From JASSUD01 sp031963415 (GTDB lineage: Bacteria; Pseudomonadota; Gammaproteobacteria; Burkholderiales; Burkholderiaceae): a stretch of DNA of 64,000 bases. The notes below the pieces were generated by a model. The model did no database searches. It was not told the origin of the DNA and saw only the letters and a program-made list of their open reading frames with translations. The stretch spans positions 2,418,001 through 2,482,000 of the forward strand of contig JASSUI010000001.1 in assembly GCA_031963415.1 (NCBI GenBank). The letters are read 5' to 3'. Of the stretch, positions 27,008 through 34,857 are shown in pieces; position 1 is the first letter of the stretch, and each line of letters begins with the position of its first letter. The position numbers and the translations under genes are program-made.

Positions 27008-27114
27008 TAGAACTTGTTTAGGGTTTTTCTAGTGGCCTTGCACTGGTGCAAACAGTAAAAAGCGTACGGTAAAGCGACGCAGGGGCGTTAGGGAAAGCCT
27101 GAGCAGGCTCTTAA
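27008..27114 (+). repeat. Palindromic element between bolA/ibaG and murA
   Basis: It starts TAGAACTTGTTTAGGG and ends in a diverged complement CCTGAGCAGGCTCTTA. It is related to the TAGAACCTGTTTAG family at 24804 and 31063 but more decayed. Confidence 0.55.
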
Positions 27115-27149
27115 ACCGCTTACTTATTTCCTGTTACTTATACCTATAT

Positions 27150-28403
27150 ATGGACAAATTAAAGATTACAGGTGGGCAGCGTCTCACAGGTGAAATTAAT
27201 ATCTCAGGCGCTAAGAATGCGGCGCTACCTGAGTTGTGCGCGAGCTTACTGTGTGCTGATACGGTTCGCCTAAGCAATACACCTAACTTGCAAGACGTGC
27301 GCATGATGTTGGATTTGCTTAGGCAAATGGGTGTGCGAGCTGAAATGTCAGACGGTGTCGCAACGCTTGATGCGAGCCAATTGAATAATCCAACTGCCCC
27401 TTATGAACTAGTGAAAGCCATGCGTGCTTCGATTTTGGTATTGGGTCCATTGCTGGCTCGCTTTGGCGAGGCGCGTGTATCGTTACCGGGGGGCTGTGCG
27501 ATTGGCTCTCGTCCTGTTGATCAGCACATCAAGGGTTTGCAGGCGCTTGGCGCTGAAATCAAAATTGAGAACGGGGATATTGTAGCCAGAGCCAAAAAAC
27601 TAATTGGCAAGCGGATTGTCACCGATATGATTACCGTAACTGGTACGGAAAACTTATTGATGGCAGCGACCCTCGCGCAAGGCGAAACAGTGATCGAAAA
27701 CGCGGCACGCGAGCCTGAAATTACCGACTTAGCTAATTTATTGATTTCAATGGGCGCAAAAATCAGTGGTATTGGTACTGATCGCTTAGTGATTCAAGGT
27801 GTTGATAAATTGCATGGTGCGCAGCATGCAGTTATTGCTGACCGCATTGAAGCAGGCACCTTCCTCTGCGCCGCCGCCGCCGTTGGCGGAGAAGTAATGC
27901 TGCGCCACATCTCGCCGACATTACTTGACGCAGTCTTAGAGAAACTGCAGGAGGCTGGCGCTAGTATTACAATGGGTGATGATTGGATACGTTTATCAAT
28001 AGAACGGCGTCCCTGTGCCACCAGTTTCCGCACTTCAGAATATCCTGCTTTTCCGACTGACCTACAAGCGCAATTTATGGCGCTTAATTCTATTGCGCAG
28101 GGCAGCTCGCAAGTCGTTGAAACAATTTTCGAAAATCGTTTTATGCATGTGCAAGAGCTAAATCGATTGGGCGCAAAGATTATGACAGATGGTCATACTG
28201 CGTTTATTACAGGGGTTAACGGTCTCTCTGGCGCAAAAGTGATGGCGACTGATTTACGCGCCTCTGCAAGTCTTGTCATTGCCGGGTTAGCCGCGCAAGG
28301 GGAGACAACGATCGAACGCATCTACCATTTAGACCGCGGCTACGATCAAATGGAAAAAAAATTATCAGAAGTAGGCGCACAGGTGCTGCGTATACGTGCT
28401 TGA
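27150..28403 (+). CDS. murA: UDP-N-acetylglucosamine 1-carboxyvinyltransferase
   Basis: MurA transfers enolpyruvate to UDP-GlcNAc, the first committed step of peptidoglycan synthesis and the target of fosfomycin. 417 residues, full length. The catalytic Cys116 lies in PGGCAIGSRPVDQH, so fosfomycin alkylation would be possible. The N-terminal GEINISGAKNAALP and the ADRIEAGTFLCAAA and YPAFPTDLQAQFMALN motifs are conserved. In relatives it is followed by hisG; here it is followed directly by hisE. Confidence 0.96.
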   Translation: MDKLKITGGQRLTGEINISGAKNAALPELCASLLCADTVRLSNTPNLQDVRMMLDLLRQMGVRAEMSDGVATLDASQLNNPTAPYELVKAMRASILVLGPLLARFGEARVSLPGGCAIGSRPVDQHIKGLQALGAEIKIENGDIVARAKKLIGKRIVTDMITVTGTENLLMAATLAQGETVIENAAREPEITDLANLLISMGAKISGIGTDRLVIQGVDKLHGAQHAVIADRIEAGTFLCAAAAVGGEVMLRHISPTLLDAVLEKLQEAGASITMGDDWIRLSIERRPCATSFRTSEYPAFPTDLQAQFMALNSIAQGSSQVVETIFENRFMHVQELNRLGAKIMTDGHTAFITGVNGLSGAKVMATDLRASASLVIAGLAAQGETTIERIYHLDRGYDQMEKKLSEVGAQVLRIRA

Positions 28404-28416
28404 TGCAGTTCCTTTA

Positions 28417-28785
28417 ATGAATACTACAGATACCTTGTTGCACCTTGCAGCACTGCTTGAACAGCGTAAAAAAGAAGAGCCGAATCAATCTTATATCGCT
28501 AGCCTTTTTGCTAAAGGCGATGATGCAGTGTTAAAAAAAATTGGCGAAGAGGCGACGGAAGTCGTCATGGCAGCAAAAGACATGCGCGGCGGCATCCACT
28601 CTTCTAAGTTAATCGCAGAGACGGCAGATTTATGGTTTCATTGCTTAGCGATGCTTGCTTATTTTGATCTTTCTCCGGCATTGGTCGTGGCCGAACTTGA
28701 ACGGCGGGCAGCGATGCCAGGGTTAGAGGAAGAATCATTAAATAAGCTTAGAAAACGCGAGAACGAAAAAACAAACAAGATTTAA
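28417..28785 (+). CDS. hisE: Phosphoribosyl-ATP pyrophosphatase
   Basis: HisE hydrolyses PR-ATP to PR-AMP, the second step of histidine synthesis, and belongs to the all-alpha (MazG-like) NTP pyrophosphatases. ATG 28417 is chosen because MNTTDTLLHLAALLEQRK matches family N-termini; GTG 28396 would overlap murA by 8 nt. The metal-binding EEATEVVMAAKD helix and the later ETADLWFHCLAMLAY helix are intact. The his genes expected between murA and hisE (hisG, D, C, B, H, A, F, I) are absent, leaving this as an orphan whose normal substrate may not be made. Confidence 0.88.
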   Translation: MNTTDTLLHLAALLEQRKKEEPNQSYIASLFAKGDDAVLKKIGEEATEVVMAAKDMRGGIHSSKLIAETADLWFHCLAMLAYFDLSPALVVAELERRAAMPGLEEESLNKLRKRENEKTNKI

Positions 28786-29011
28786 ATCAACACCAACAAA
28801 TATTGATCGATGCAGCTGGATGCTAGTGTGAATTGATGCGGCAGTTCAGGCAACAAGGACAACGCATGCTGACGTAGGTAGTACAAATATACGGCAAGGT
28901 AGGGCTGAGTTTTTTATCCTGCCGTCATTGATGTTTGGCAGAAGTCTCTAATGCTGAGTTTTAAAAGAGGCATTAATATTGCAAGATTGAGCGACCTACT
29001 GACGAGATAAA
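28786..29011 (+). repeat. hisE-DUF4870 spacer containing a repeat core
   Basis: No ORF. The stretch 28863-28903 (GCATGCTGACGTAGG, then TATACGGCAAGG) matches the core of the palindromic family seen at 20308-20340 and 11300-11345. Clear terminal repeats are missing, so it is probably a decayed copy. Confidence 0.45.
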
Positions 29012-29401
29012 GTGATGACTGAACCTCACCAATTTGACCCGATGTTTACCGCGCGAGCGACGCAGCTAGAAAGAACTGAACAAGAGCAGCGTTTGCGCAC
29101 GTTGACGCATATACTGTATGCGCTTTATGCACTTGGCTATTTAACCGCAGGCGTGAGCGCATTAGCCGCTATTATTATCAATTACATCAAACGCGAAGAT
29201 GCTGAAGGCACACCTTATACCTCTCACTTTAAATGGCAAATTCGTACGTTTTGGTGGTCGTTAGCATGGATGATTTTGGGCTTGATGTTGGCGCTGATTG
29301 CAGTAGGTATCATTGTGCTGTGGGTATCGGCAATTTGGACGCTTTATCGGATTATTAAGGGCTGGTTGTATTTATATGACAATAAGCCTTTGCCAATTTA
29401 A
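29012..29401 (+). CDS. DUF4870-family membrane protein
   Basis: A 129-residue inner-membrane protein with three hydrophobic segments (about 35-55, 85-105 and 100-118). It has the HFKWQIRTFWW pattern of DUF4870/TIC20-like small membrane proteins. Function unknown. In Burkholderia a homologue lies between hisE and hinT, and that local order is kept here. The start may be GTG 29012 or ATG 29015. Confidence 0.8.
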   Translation: MMTEPHQFDPMFTARATQLERTEQEQRLRTLTHILYALYALGYLTAGVSALAAIIINYIKREDAEGTPYTSHFKWQIRTFWWSLAWMILGLMLALIAVGIIVLWVSAIWTLYRIIKGWLYLYDNKPLPI

Positions 29402-29511
29402 AGAAGCGTTGAATCGGCTAGAAGCGATTCGATAAAAACGAAAGCCGGCAAGTATTAATGTCGTGGTAAATCAACGTATGGCTAGCTAACTAATTAAAAA
29501 AATTAGGGTGA

Positions 29512-29892
29512 ATGAAGGTGAAAAAAGACGACTGTCTTTTCTGCAAAATTGCTGCGGGTGAAATACCGAGCAAGAAAGTTTATGAAGATAATGAGTTTTA
29601 TGCGTTTCACGATATTCGCCCAGCGGCGCCCGTGCATGTTTTACTTATTCCTCGTGAGCATATTGCTACGCTATCCGATTGTGGGGTTGCGCATGAGCTG
29701 ATGCTTGGCAAGATGATGAGATTAGCCAGCCGTCTTGCTGGAGAATTAGGGGTGGCTTATACGCCAGAAGAGGAACGAGAGGGTAACGGCTTCCGTACGG
29801 TGATTAATACTGGCCCTGGCGGAGGACAGGAAGTTTATCATTTGCATCTGCATATTCTTGGGGGCGAACGTCCTTGGGCACGCATGGGTTAG
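29512..29892 (+). CDS. hinT: HIT-family purine nucleoside phosphoramidase
   Basis: HinT hydrolyses AMP-lysine and other phosphoramidates and belongs to the histidine-triad superfamily. The 126 residues carry DCLFCKIAAGEIPSKKVYED at the N-terminus and the HLHLH triad motif near residue 113. Its spacer to tatA holds the second 147-bp MITE-like copy. Confidence 0.92.
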   Translation: MKVKKDDCLFCKIAAGEIPSKKVYEDNEFYAFHDIRPAAPVHVLLIPREHIATLSDCGVAHELMLGKMMRLASRLAGELGVAYTPEEEREGNGFRTVINTGPGGGQEVYHLHLHILGGERPWARMG

Positions 29893-29952
29893 AAAGATGT
29901 CTGTAAAACCCTAAGAGTCTGTTCCTAATCTTTAAAAAACAGGCTAGCACAT

Positions 29953-30099
29953 TAGAACTCGTTTCATAAATGTCTAAAAGGTTGTCAGCGGGGGGAGGCC
30001 GGAGCGGAGGAACCGGAGTGTACTCGTCGTACATGAGGATTCCGAGCACCGCCCGACCCCCGATCACGGCCTTTTAGGCATTTATGGAATGAGTTCTAG
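29953..30099 (-). repeat. 147-bp palindromic MITE-like element, copy 2
   Basis: An inverted copy of the element at 2868-3014, the same length with only scattered differences. The terminal arms TAGAACTCGTTTCATAAATG and its near complement are more perfectly paired here than in copy 1. It is located between hinT and tatA. Confidence 0.85.
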
Positions 30100-30159
30100 T
30101 ATGAAAGAATGCATAACGCCGCCAAGGCTAGATAGAAGTTCCTTAAAGAGGAGAGAGCA

Positions 30160-30378
30160 ATGGGTTCATTTAGCATATGGCATTGGTTAGTTGTTTTATT
30201 GATCGTTGCTTTGGTTTTTGGTACAAAAAAATTGCGTGATATTGGCGCTGATTTAGGTGGAGCCGTCAAAGGCTTTAAAGAAGGAATGCGCGAAGGCGAA
30301 GAGAGCAAAGATTTATCGTCTACTCAGAAAATTGATACAAAACCGGAAAATAAAGCGTCAGCGCGTGACGCCCATTAA
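30160..30378 (+). CDS. tatA: Sec-independent protein translocase TatA
   Basis: TatA oligomerises to form the protein-conducting part of the twin-arginine translocase. 72 residues: one membrane helix (about 4-20), the FGTKKLRDIGADLGGAVKGF hinge and amphipathic helix, then a charged tail. An AGGAG ribosome binding site precedes the ATG. tatB follows after 186 nt, much of it a palindromic repeat. Confidence 0.95.
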   Translation: MGSFSIWHWLVVLLIVALVFGTKKLRDIGADLGGAVKGFKEGMREGEESKDLSSTQKIDTKPENKASARDAH

Positions 30379-30440
30379 GTTGAGTTTTGAGGATAGCTAA
30401 ACGTAGTCATTGATTAGCGTGCTGGTACAAACAGTTTTTT

Positions 30441-30535
30441 AAACTTGTCCACGATCTCCTAAAAGAGGAAATATCAGAGTTACATTACTGTCGATAACTT
30501 TAAAAATCTCTACTTTTAGAGATCGTGAACAAGTT
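30441..30535 (+). repeat. Palindromic element between tatA and tatB
   Basis: Nearly perfect terminal inverted repeats of about 24 bp (AAACTTGTCCACGATCTCCT and AGATCGTGAACAAGTTT) form a long stem. The terminal CACGATCTC is shared with elements at 22097-22250 and 37054-37253. If it terminates transcription, it would lower tatB relative to tatA; TatA is normally needed in excess. Confidence 0.8.
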
Positions 30536-30564
30536 TGTCATGATTCAGTTGAATTGTTCACATT

Positions 30565-31065
30565 ATGCTCGATCTAGGCTTAGCGAAACTGGCAGTAATT
30601 GGTGTGGTTGCATTGGTAGTGGTTGGGCCAGAACGTTTACCGCGAGTAGCACGCACAATGGGCGCACTGTTTGGACGAGCGCAACGCTATGTGAGCGACG
30701 TTAAAGCTGAAGTGACACGCGAAATTGAGTTAGAAGAATTAAAGCAACTTCGTACCCATGTTGAACAGGCTGCGCAGCATATAGAAAGCGCCGTACACGG
30801 AGTAGGACGCTTTTCGTCAGGCTTAGCGCTAGCAGAGCATCCTCAGCCAAACGATACTTTAGATAACACCGAGCATAACAGACACTTTCCTCCAGCTTGG
30901 GCATTAAGCACTCCCCTCAAAAAATCTTGGCGTATAAAACGCTCAGCATTGCCGCAATGGTATAAGCAAGCGACAGTAAAACGTTTATATGTGCAATCTG
31001 GTGCAGCACGAGTTGCAAGGCATCGTCCTGCTAATCTGCGTCGACCAATAGATTTTTTTGATTAG
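30565..31065 (+). CDS. tatB: Sec-independent protein translocase TatB
   Basis: TatB forms the substrate-recognition complex with TatC. 166 residues: an N-terminal helix (LGLAKLAVIGVVALVVVGPERLPRV), an amphipathic helix, then a long polar tail. The GPERLPRVAR hinge is diagnostic of TatB. The TAG stop (31063-31065) is contributed by the left terminus of the next palindromic element. Confidence 0.94.
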   Translation: MLDLGLAKLAVIGVVALVVVGPERLPRVARTMGALFGRAQRYVSDVKAEVTREIELEELKQLRTHVEQAAQHIESAVHGVGRFSSGLALAEHPQPNDTLDNTEHNRHFPPAWALSTPLKKSWRIKRSALPQWYKQATVKRLYVQSGAARVARHRPANLRRPIDFFD

Positions 31066-31148
31066 AACCTGTTTAGATTTTTCTTGAGCCCTTAGTTTTA
31101 CTGTGTGCGGCGGCGTGGGGCACCAGGAAGACGCCAAACAGGTTCTAG
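31063..31148 (+). repeat. Palindromic element between tatB and tatC
   Basis: The ends TAGAACCTGTTTAG and CAAACAGGTTCTAG are complementary. They match the mlaB-yadG element (24804-24907) exactly over the left 14 nt. The core is different and shorter. The element provides the tatB stop codon. Confidence 0.78.
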
Positions 31149-31203
31149 TTTAAGGTGTGGTTGATTGTGTGCAATTATTGGGCTGATTTTTCTTTAATCA
31201 GGT

Positions 31204-31956
31204 TTGGATGTGAGCCATTCTGAACAAACTGAAACGACGCAAAGCGTTTTTATTTCTCATCTGATTGAATTACGCAATCGCGTTATGCGCGCCGGTCTTG
31301 CGGTGATCATTGTATTTGCTGCGCTAGCTTATTGGGCGCCAGCTATTTTTCGCTTTTTCGCACATCCGTTACTAGTGAATTTACCGAAAGACGGCAAGAT
31401 GATTGTGACCGATGTGACTGGCTCTTTCTTTGTGCCGATGAAGGTTACGCTATTGGTGGCTTTTGTGATTGCGTTGCCGTTTGTGCTGTATCAGTTGTGG
31501 GCATTTGTCGCGCCTGGTCTGTATCAGCACGAAAAGAAATTAATTGTGCCGCTTGTCAGCAGTAGTTATTTGTTATTTTTAGGCGGCATGGCGTTTACTT
31601 ATTGGGTTGTTTTTCCACTACTGTTTCGCGTGATTGCGCATTACAACGCGCCACTTGGTGCACAAATGTCAACCGACATTAATCATTACCTTGATTTTGC
31701 GCTCACGATGTTTTTAGCGTTTGGTTTGACTTTTGAAGTGCCGCTCGTGGTTGTGTTGTGTGTACGTATGGGAATATTAACGATTGCTAAATTGAAGCAA
31801 ATACGCCCTTATATTATTGTTGGTGCTTTTGTGATTGCTGCGATTGTGACTCCACCCGATGTATTTTCGCAGTTAGTGTTAGCGATACCGCTGATCTTGC
31901 TCTATGAGGCTGGTATTTTGGCTGCGCGCTTTTTTGAGCGTAAGCCGGAAGTCTGA
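31204..31956 (+). CDS. tatC: Sec-independent protein translocase TatC
   Basis: TatC is the receptor for twin-arginine signal peptides. 250 residues with six membrane helices. Conserved features include the N-terminal HLIELRNRVMRA and VTGSFFVPMKVTLLVAFVIALPFVLYQLWAFVAPGL, with the Pro/Glu-rich periplasmic loops and IRPYIIVGAFVIAAIVTPPDV. The start is TTG 31204 or GTG 31210. The nearby twin-arginine-like signal in PetA makes that protein a likely client. Confidence 0.95.
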   Translation: MDVSHSEQTETTQSVFISHLIELRNRVMRAGLAVIIVFAALAYWAPAIFRFFAHPLLVNLPKDGKMIVTDVTGSFFVPMKVTLLVAFVIALPFVLYQLWAFVAPGLYQHEKKLIVPLVSSSYLLFLGGMAFTYWVVFPLLFRVIAHYNAPLGAQMSTDINHYLDFALTMFLAFGLTFEVPLVVVLCVRMGILTIAKLKQIRPYIIVGAFVIAAIVTPPDVFSQLVLAIPLILLYEAGILAARFFERKPEV

Positions 31957-31958
31957 AG

Positions 31959-31982
31959 GCAGGTTCTAAGTTTAGAACCTGC
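31959..31982 (+). terminator. Hairpin after tatC
   Basis: GCAGGTTCTAA and TTAGAACCTGC form an 11-bp perfect stem with a 2-nt centre, 3 nt after the tatC stop. The stem is the joined termini of the TAGAACCTG repeat family without a core, so it looks like a coreless version. It may terminate tat transcripts ahead of the convergent htrA gene. Confidence 0.55.
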
Positions 31983-32072
31983 TTATGATTCTTCGAAATA
32001 ATTCGTGAACACGATCTTAGAAGGAAGCAGCAACAGCCCAGCAAAATTTTATTCTAAGTAATACGAGACGAT

Positions 32073-33293
32073 TTAGCCATTTTCAGGTAGTTCCTCTTCC
32101 TCGCCTTCTTCCTTTTCTTCATCTTCTTTGGGCGGCGGTGGGCGTTTAATTACGGTTACCGTGAGATCTAAGCTTTTATTTTTACGGACTAATTGTAGCT
32201 TCGCTGAATTACCGGGTTTAATCCGAGCGATCATCTCGAGCAATTGGCTACGATTAGTAATCGTCTTGTCATTGACGCCAACAATAATATCACCTGGGCG
32301 TACCCCAGCTTTATCCGCTGGCCCGTCTTGCAGTACCCCTGCGATGAGTGCGCCGGATTTTTGAGTGAGTGCAAAAGATTCAGCAATTTCAGGCGTAATA
32401 TTTTGTGGCTCAACGCCAATCCAACCGCGTGTGACTGTGCCTGTAGCAAGAATGCTAGTTAAGACAGTGCGCAACGTAGGAACGGGTACTGCAAAGCCAA
32501 TCCCCAATGAGCCACCTGTGCGTGAATAAATCGCTGTATTGATGCCGAGTAAATTGCCATCGGCATCAATGAGCGCGCCACCAGAGTTCCCCGGATTAAT
32601 CGCTGCATCGGTTTGAATAAAATTTTCAAATGCATTAATACCTAAATTATCTCGTCCTAATGCGCTGATAATACCGATGGTAACCGTTTGCCCTACGCCA
32701 AAAGGATTTCCAATGGCTAATACCGTATCGCCAATACGTGCTTTTTCAAAGCGGCTGAACGTGATGGTTGGTAAATTGAGCAGATCAATTTTTAATACGG
32801 CGAGATCCGTTTCTGGGTCGCTGCCAATCAGCTTGGCAGAAGCTTTGCGCCCGTCTGCTAAGACCACCTCGATGTCATCGGCGTCACCCACCACATGTTC
32901 ATCCGTTAGAATATATCCGCGTTTGTCGACAATCACACCAGAGCCAATATTAGCTGTCGGTTGATCTAAGGGCGGCTTCTCACCTTCGCCAAAGAAATGT
33001 TGAAAAAATTGATTATTAAGGCGAGAGGAGGGGGGCTCTTTACCTTCTTTGCTGGAAAAAACATCAACGACAGCAGGCATCGCTTTTTGCGCAGCATCGG
33101 CAAATGATTTTTCGGCAATGTGCGAGCCTAACGCTGGCATCGCATTTCGTAGCGTAACAATGGGATTAGCTAAGCGCCCGCCAAACTGTCCTGGGCTTGG
33201 CAGCCACTGTGGTTTGAGGGTGGCGATAATAAACAACCAAGCCAATATGATGGTGGTTGCTTGCGCGAAAAGTAGCCAAAAGCGTTTTAGCAT
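32073..33293 (-). CDS. Membrane-anchored HtrA/DegS-like serine protease
   Basis: A periplasmic trypsin-fold protease of the HtrA family with one PDZ domain. The 406-residue protein has an N-terminal membrane anchor (about 5-25), catalytic H133 (in LTDEHVV; TNNHVV/TNAHVV is usual), D163 (DPETDLAVLKI) and S237 (NPGNSGG). The PDZ domain is around 290-370. A single PDZ plus an anchor matches DegS/AlgW-type regulators of envelope stress. The end is odd: an acidic tail of about 15 Glu/Asp follows a run of prolines. Position between tatC and nif3 is as in Burkholderia. It is convergent with tatC and divergent from nif3. Confidence 0.9.
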   Translation of the reverse strand: MLKRFWLLFAQATTIILAWLFIIATLKPQWLPSPGQFGGRLANPIVTLRNAMPALGSHIAEKSFADAAQKAMPAVVDVFSSKEGKEPPSSRLNNQFFQHFFGEGEKPPLDQPTANIGSGVIVDKRGYILTDEHVVGDADDIEVVLADGRKASAKLIGSDPETDLAVLKIDLLNLPTITFSRFEKARIGDTVLAIGNPFGVGQTVTIGIISALGRDNLGINAFENFIQTDAAINPGNSGGALIDADGNLLGINTAIYSRTGGSLGIGFAVPVPTLRTVLTSILATGTVTRGWIGVEPQNITPEIAESFALTQKSGALIAGVLQDGPADKAGVRPGDIIVGVNDKTITNRSQLLEMIARIKPGNSAKLQLVRKNKSLDLTVTVIKRPPPPKEDEEKEEGEEEELPENG

Positions 33294-33333
33294 TGAAAGA
33301 TAAAAGTCAGAATATTGAAGGCGAAAAATAGGA

Positions 33334-34080
33334 ATGAATCGCGAAGAGCTTGAATTGTACTTGAATAATTTATTGAAAGTTGATCAGTTCCGAGACTACT
33401 GTCCGAACGGCTTGCAAGTCCAAGGGCGATCAGAAATTAAAAAAATTGCGACTGGCGTCACCGCTTCATTAGCGTTTCTCGAAGCGGCTGTGCAGTGGGG
33501 AGCAGATGCTGTGTTGGTGCATCATGGTTATTTCTGGAAGCAAGAAGCATCAGTGATTAAAGGCTTAAAACATCGACGGCTGCGTACACTATTACTAAAT
33601 GATGTCAATTTATTTGCCTATCATTTACCGCTTGATGCGCATGCGGAGCTTGGCAATAATGCTTGCTTAGGTGCTCGCTTAGGTTGGCGTGCTGAGAGTC
33701 GTTTTGGTGCAGATCAACTAGGATGGCTTGGCACATTGCCTGAGCCCACTCTACTTGCTGACTTAGCGTCGCAGGTGAAGCACACATTGCAGCGAGAACC
33801 ACTTGTATTTGGTGATCCGCAAACAAAGTTAGAGCGTATCGCATGGTGTACGGGCGCTGCGCAAAATTTTTTCAATGAAGCGATAGCGGCGGGTGCACAA
33901 GTTTATGTAAGCGGCGAAGTGTCTGAACCAACCATGCATTTAGCGCACGAAAGCGGTGTGGCTTATATCGCAGCGGGTCATCATGCGACTGAACGTTATG
34001 GTGTGCAGGCACTGGGCGCACATCTTGCTAATGCATTTGGATTGTTACATCAATTTATTGAGATTGATAATCCAGTTTAA
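33334..34080 (+). CDS. Nif3-like dinuclear metal-binding protein
   Basis: A 248-residue Nif3/YbgI/DUF34-family protein. Conserved HHG metal-ligand motif at VLVHHGYFW, YHLPLDAHAELGNNA, and the C-terminal VSGEVSEPTM...AAGHHATERYGVQALG. The family forms toroidal hexamers with two metals, and its biological function is not settled. Adjacent to petABC as in related genomes. Confidence 0.9.
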   Translation: MNREELELYLNNLLKVDQFRDYCPNGLQVQGRSEIKKIATGVTASLAFLEAAVQWGADAVLVHHGYFWKQEASVIKGLKHRRLRTLLLNDVNLFAYHLPLDAHAELGNNACLGARLGWRAESRFGADQLGWLGTLPEPTLLADLASQVKHTLQREPLVFGDPQTKLERIAWCTGAAQNFFNEAIAAGAQVYVSGEVSEPTMHLAHESGVAYIAAGHHATERYGVQALGAHLANAFGLLHQFIEIDNPV

Positions 34081-34200
34081 ATATTCGTTATGTACATTCT
34101 GGTGAGGTTGCTTTGACTTTTTGCGATAAGTAAAGAGTTTAGCGGCAACTAGAAAAATCATTTTCATCTGCAAAAATCCAACCGAAAAGTAGAAGAGGGA

Positions 34201-34857
34201 ATGCAAGAGAACGAAAAACTAAGCGAAAAACTGAGCCAAAGCGTGAGCGAGAAAAAAAGCGTCGATAAAAGTCGGCGTACTTGGCTGATCGCTACTTCTG
34301 TAGCTGGGGGAGTGGCGAGTATGGCAACGCTTGCTCCATTTGCTGCATCGTTAGCGCCGTCAGAAAAAGCTAAAGCCGCAGGTGCGCCAGTAGAAGTTGA
34401 TATTAGTCAGCTTAAGCCCGGTGAAATGATGACCGTGGCATGGCGCGGTAAACCTGTATGGATTGTCAATCGCACTGAGCAAATGCTAGCTAACGTAAAA
34501 AAAGCTGATGCACTCGTGGCTGATCCTGACACGCATAAAACTTTTTCGATGCCATTACCTGAATACTGTAACAACCCTTATCGCGCTCGCATCGAACACA
34601 AAAATATCCTGGTGCTACTGGGCATCTGTACGCATCTAGGTTGCTCTCCAACCGAACGCTTCCAAGCAGGGCCTCAACCAAATTTGCCAAGTAACTGGTT
34701 GGGTGGTTGGTTGTGCCCATGTCATGGTTCAACCTTTGATCTAGCTGGGCGTGTTTTTAAAAATAAGCCCGCGACGCAAAATCTTGATATTCCTCCTTAT
34801 ATGTTTTCCTCCGCTACCCACCTTGTCATTGGAAAAGATGAAAAAGGAGAGGCATAA
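34201..34857 (+). CDS. petA: Ubiquinol-cytochrome c reductase Rieske iron-sulfur subunit
   Basis: The Rieske subunit of complex III takes electrons from ubiquinol. The 2Fe-2S ligands are C143 and H145 (CTHLGC) and C172 and H175 (CPCHGS), with C148 and C174 for the disulfide. The N-terminus has a twin-arginine-like motif SRRTWL at 24-29 before a membrane helix, consistent with export by Tat, encoded 3 kb upstream. The stop is immediately followed by the petB start (no gap). Confidence 0.96.
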   Translation: MQENEKLSEKLSQSVSEKKSVDKSRRTWLIATSVAGGVASMATLAPFAASLAPSEKAKAAGAPVEVDISQLKPGEMMTVAWRGKPVWIVNRTEQMLANVKKADALVADPDTHKTFSMPLPEYCNNPYRARIEHKNILVLLGICTHLGCSPTERFQAGPQPNLPSNWLGGWLCPCHGSTFDLAGRVFKNKPATQNLDIPPYMFSSATHLVIGKDEKGEA

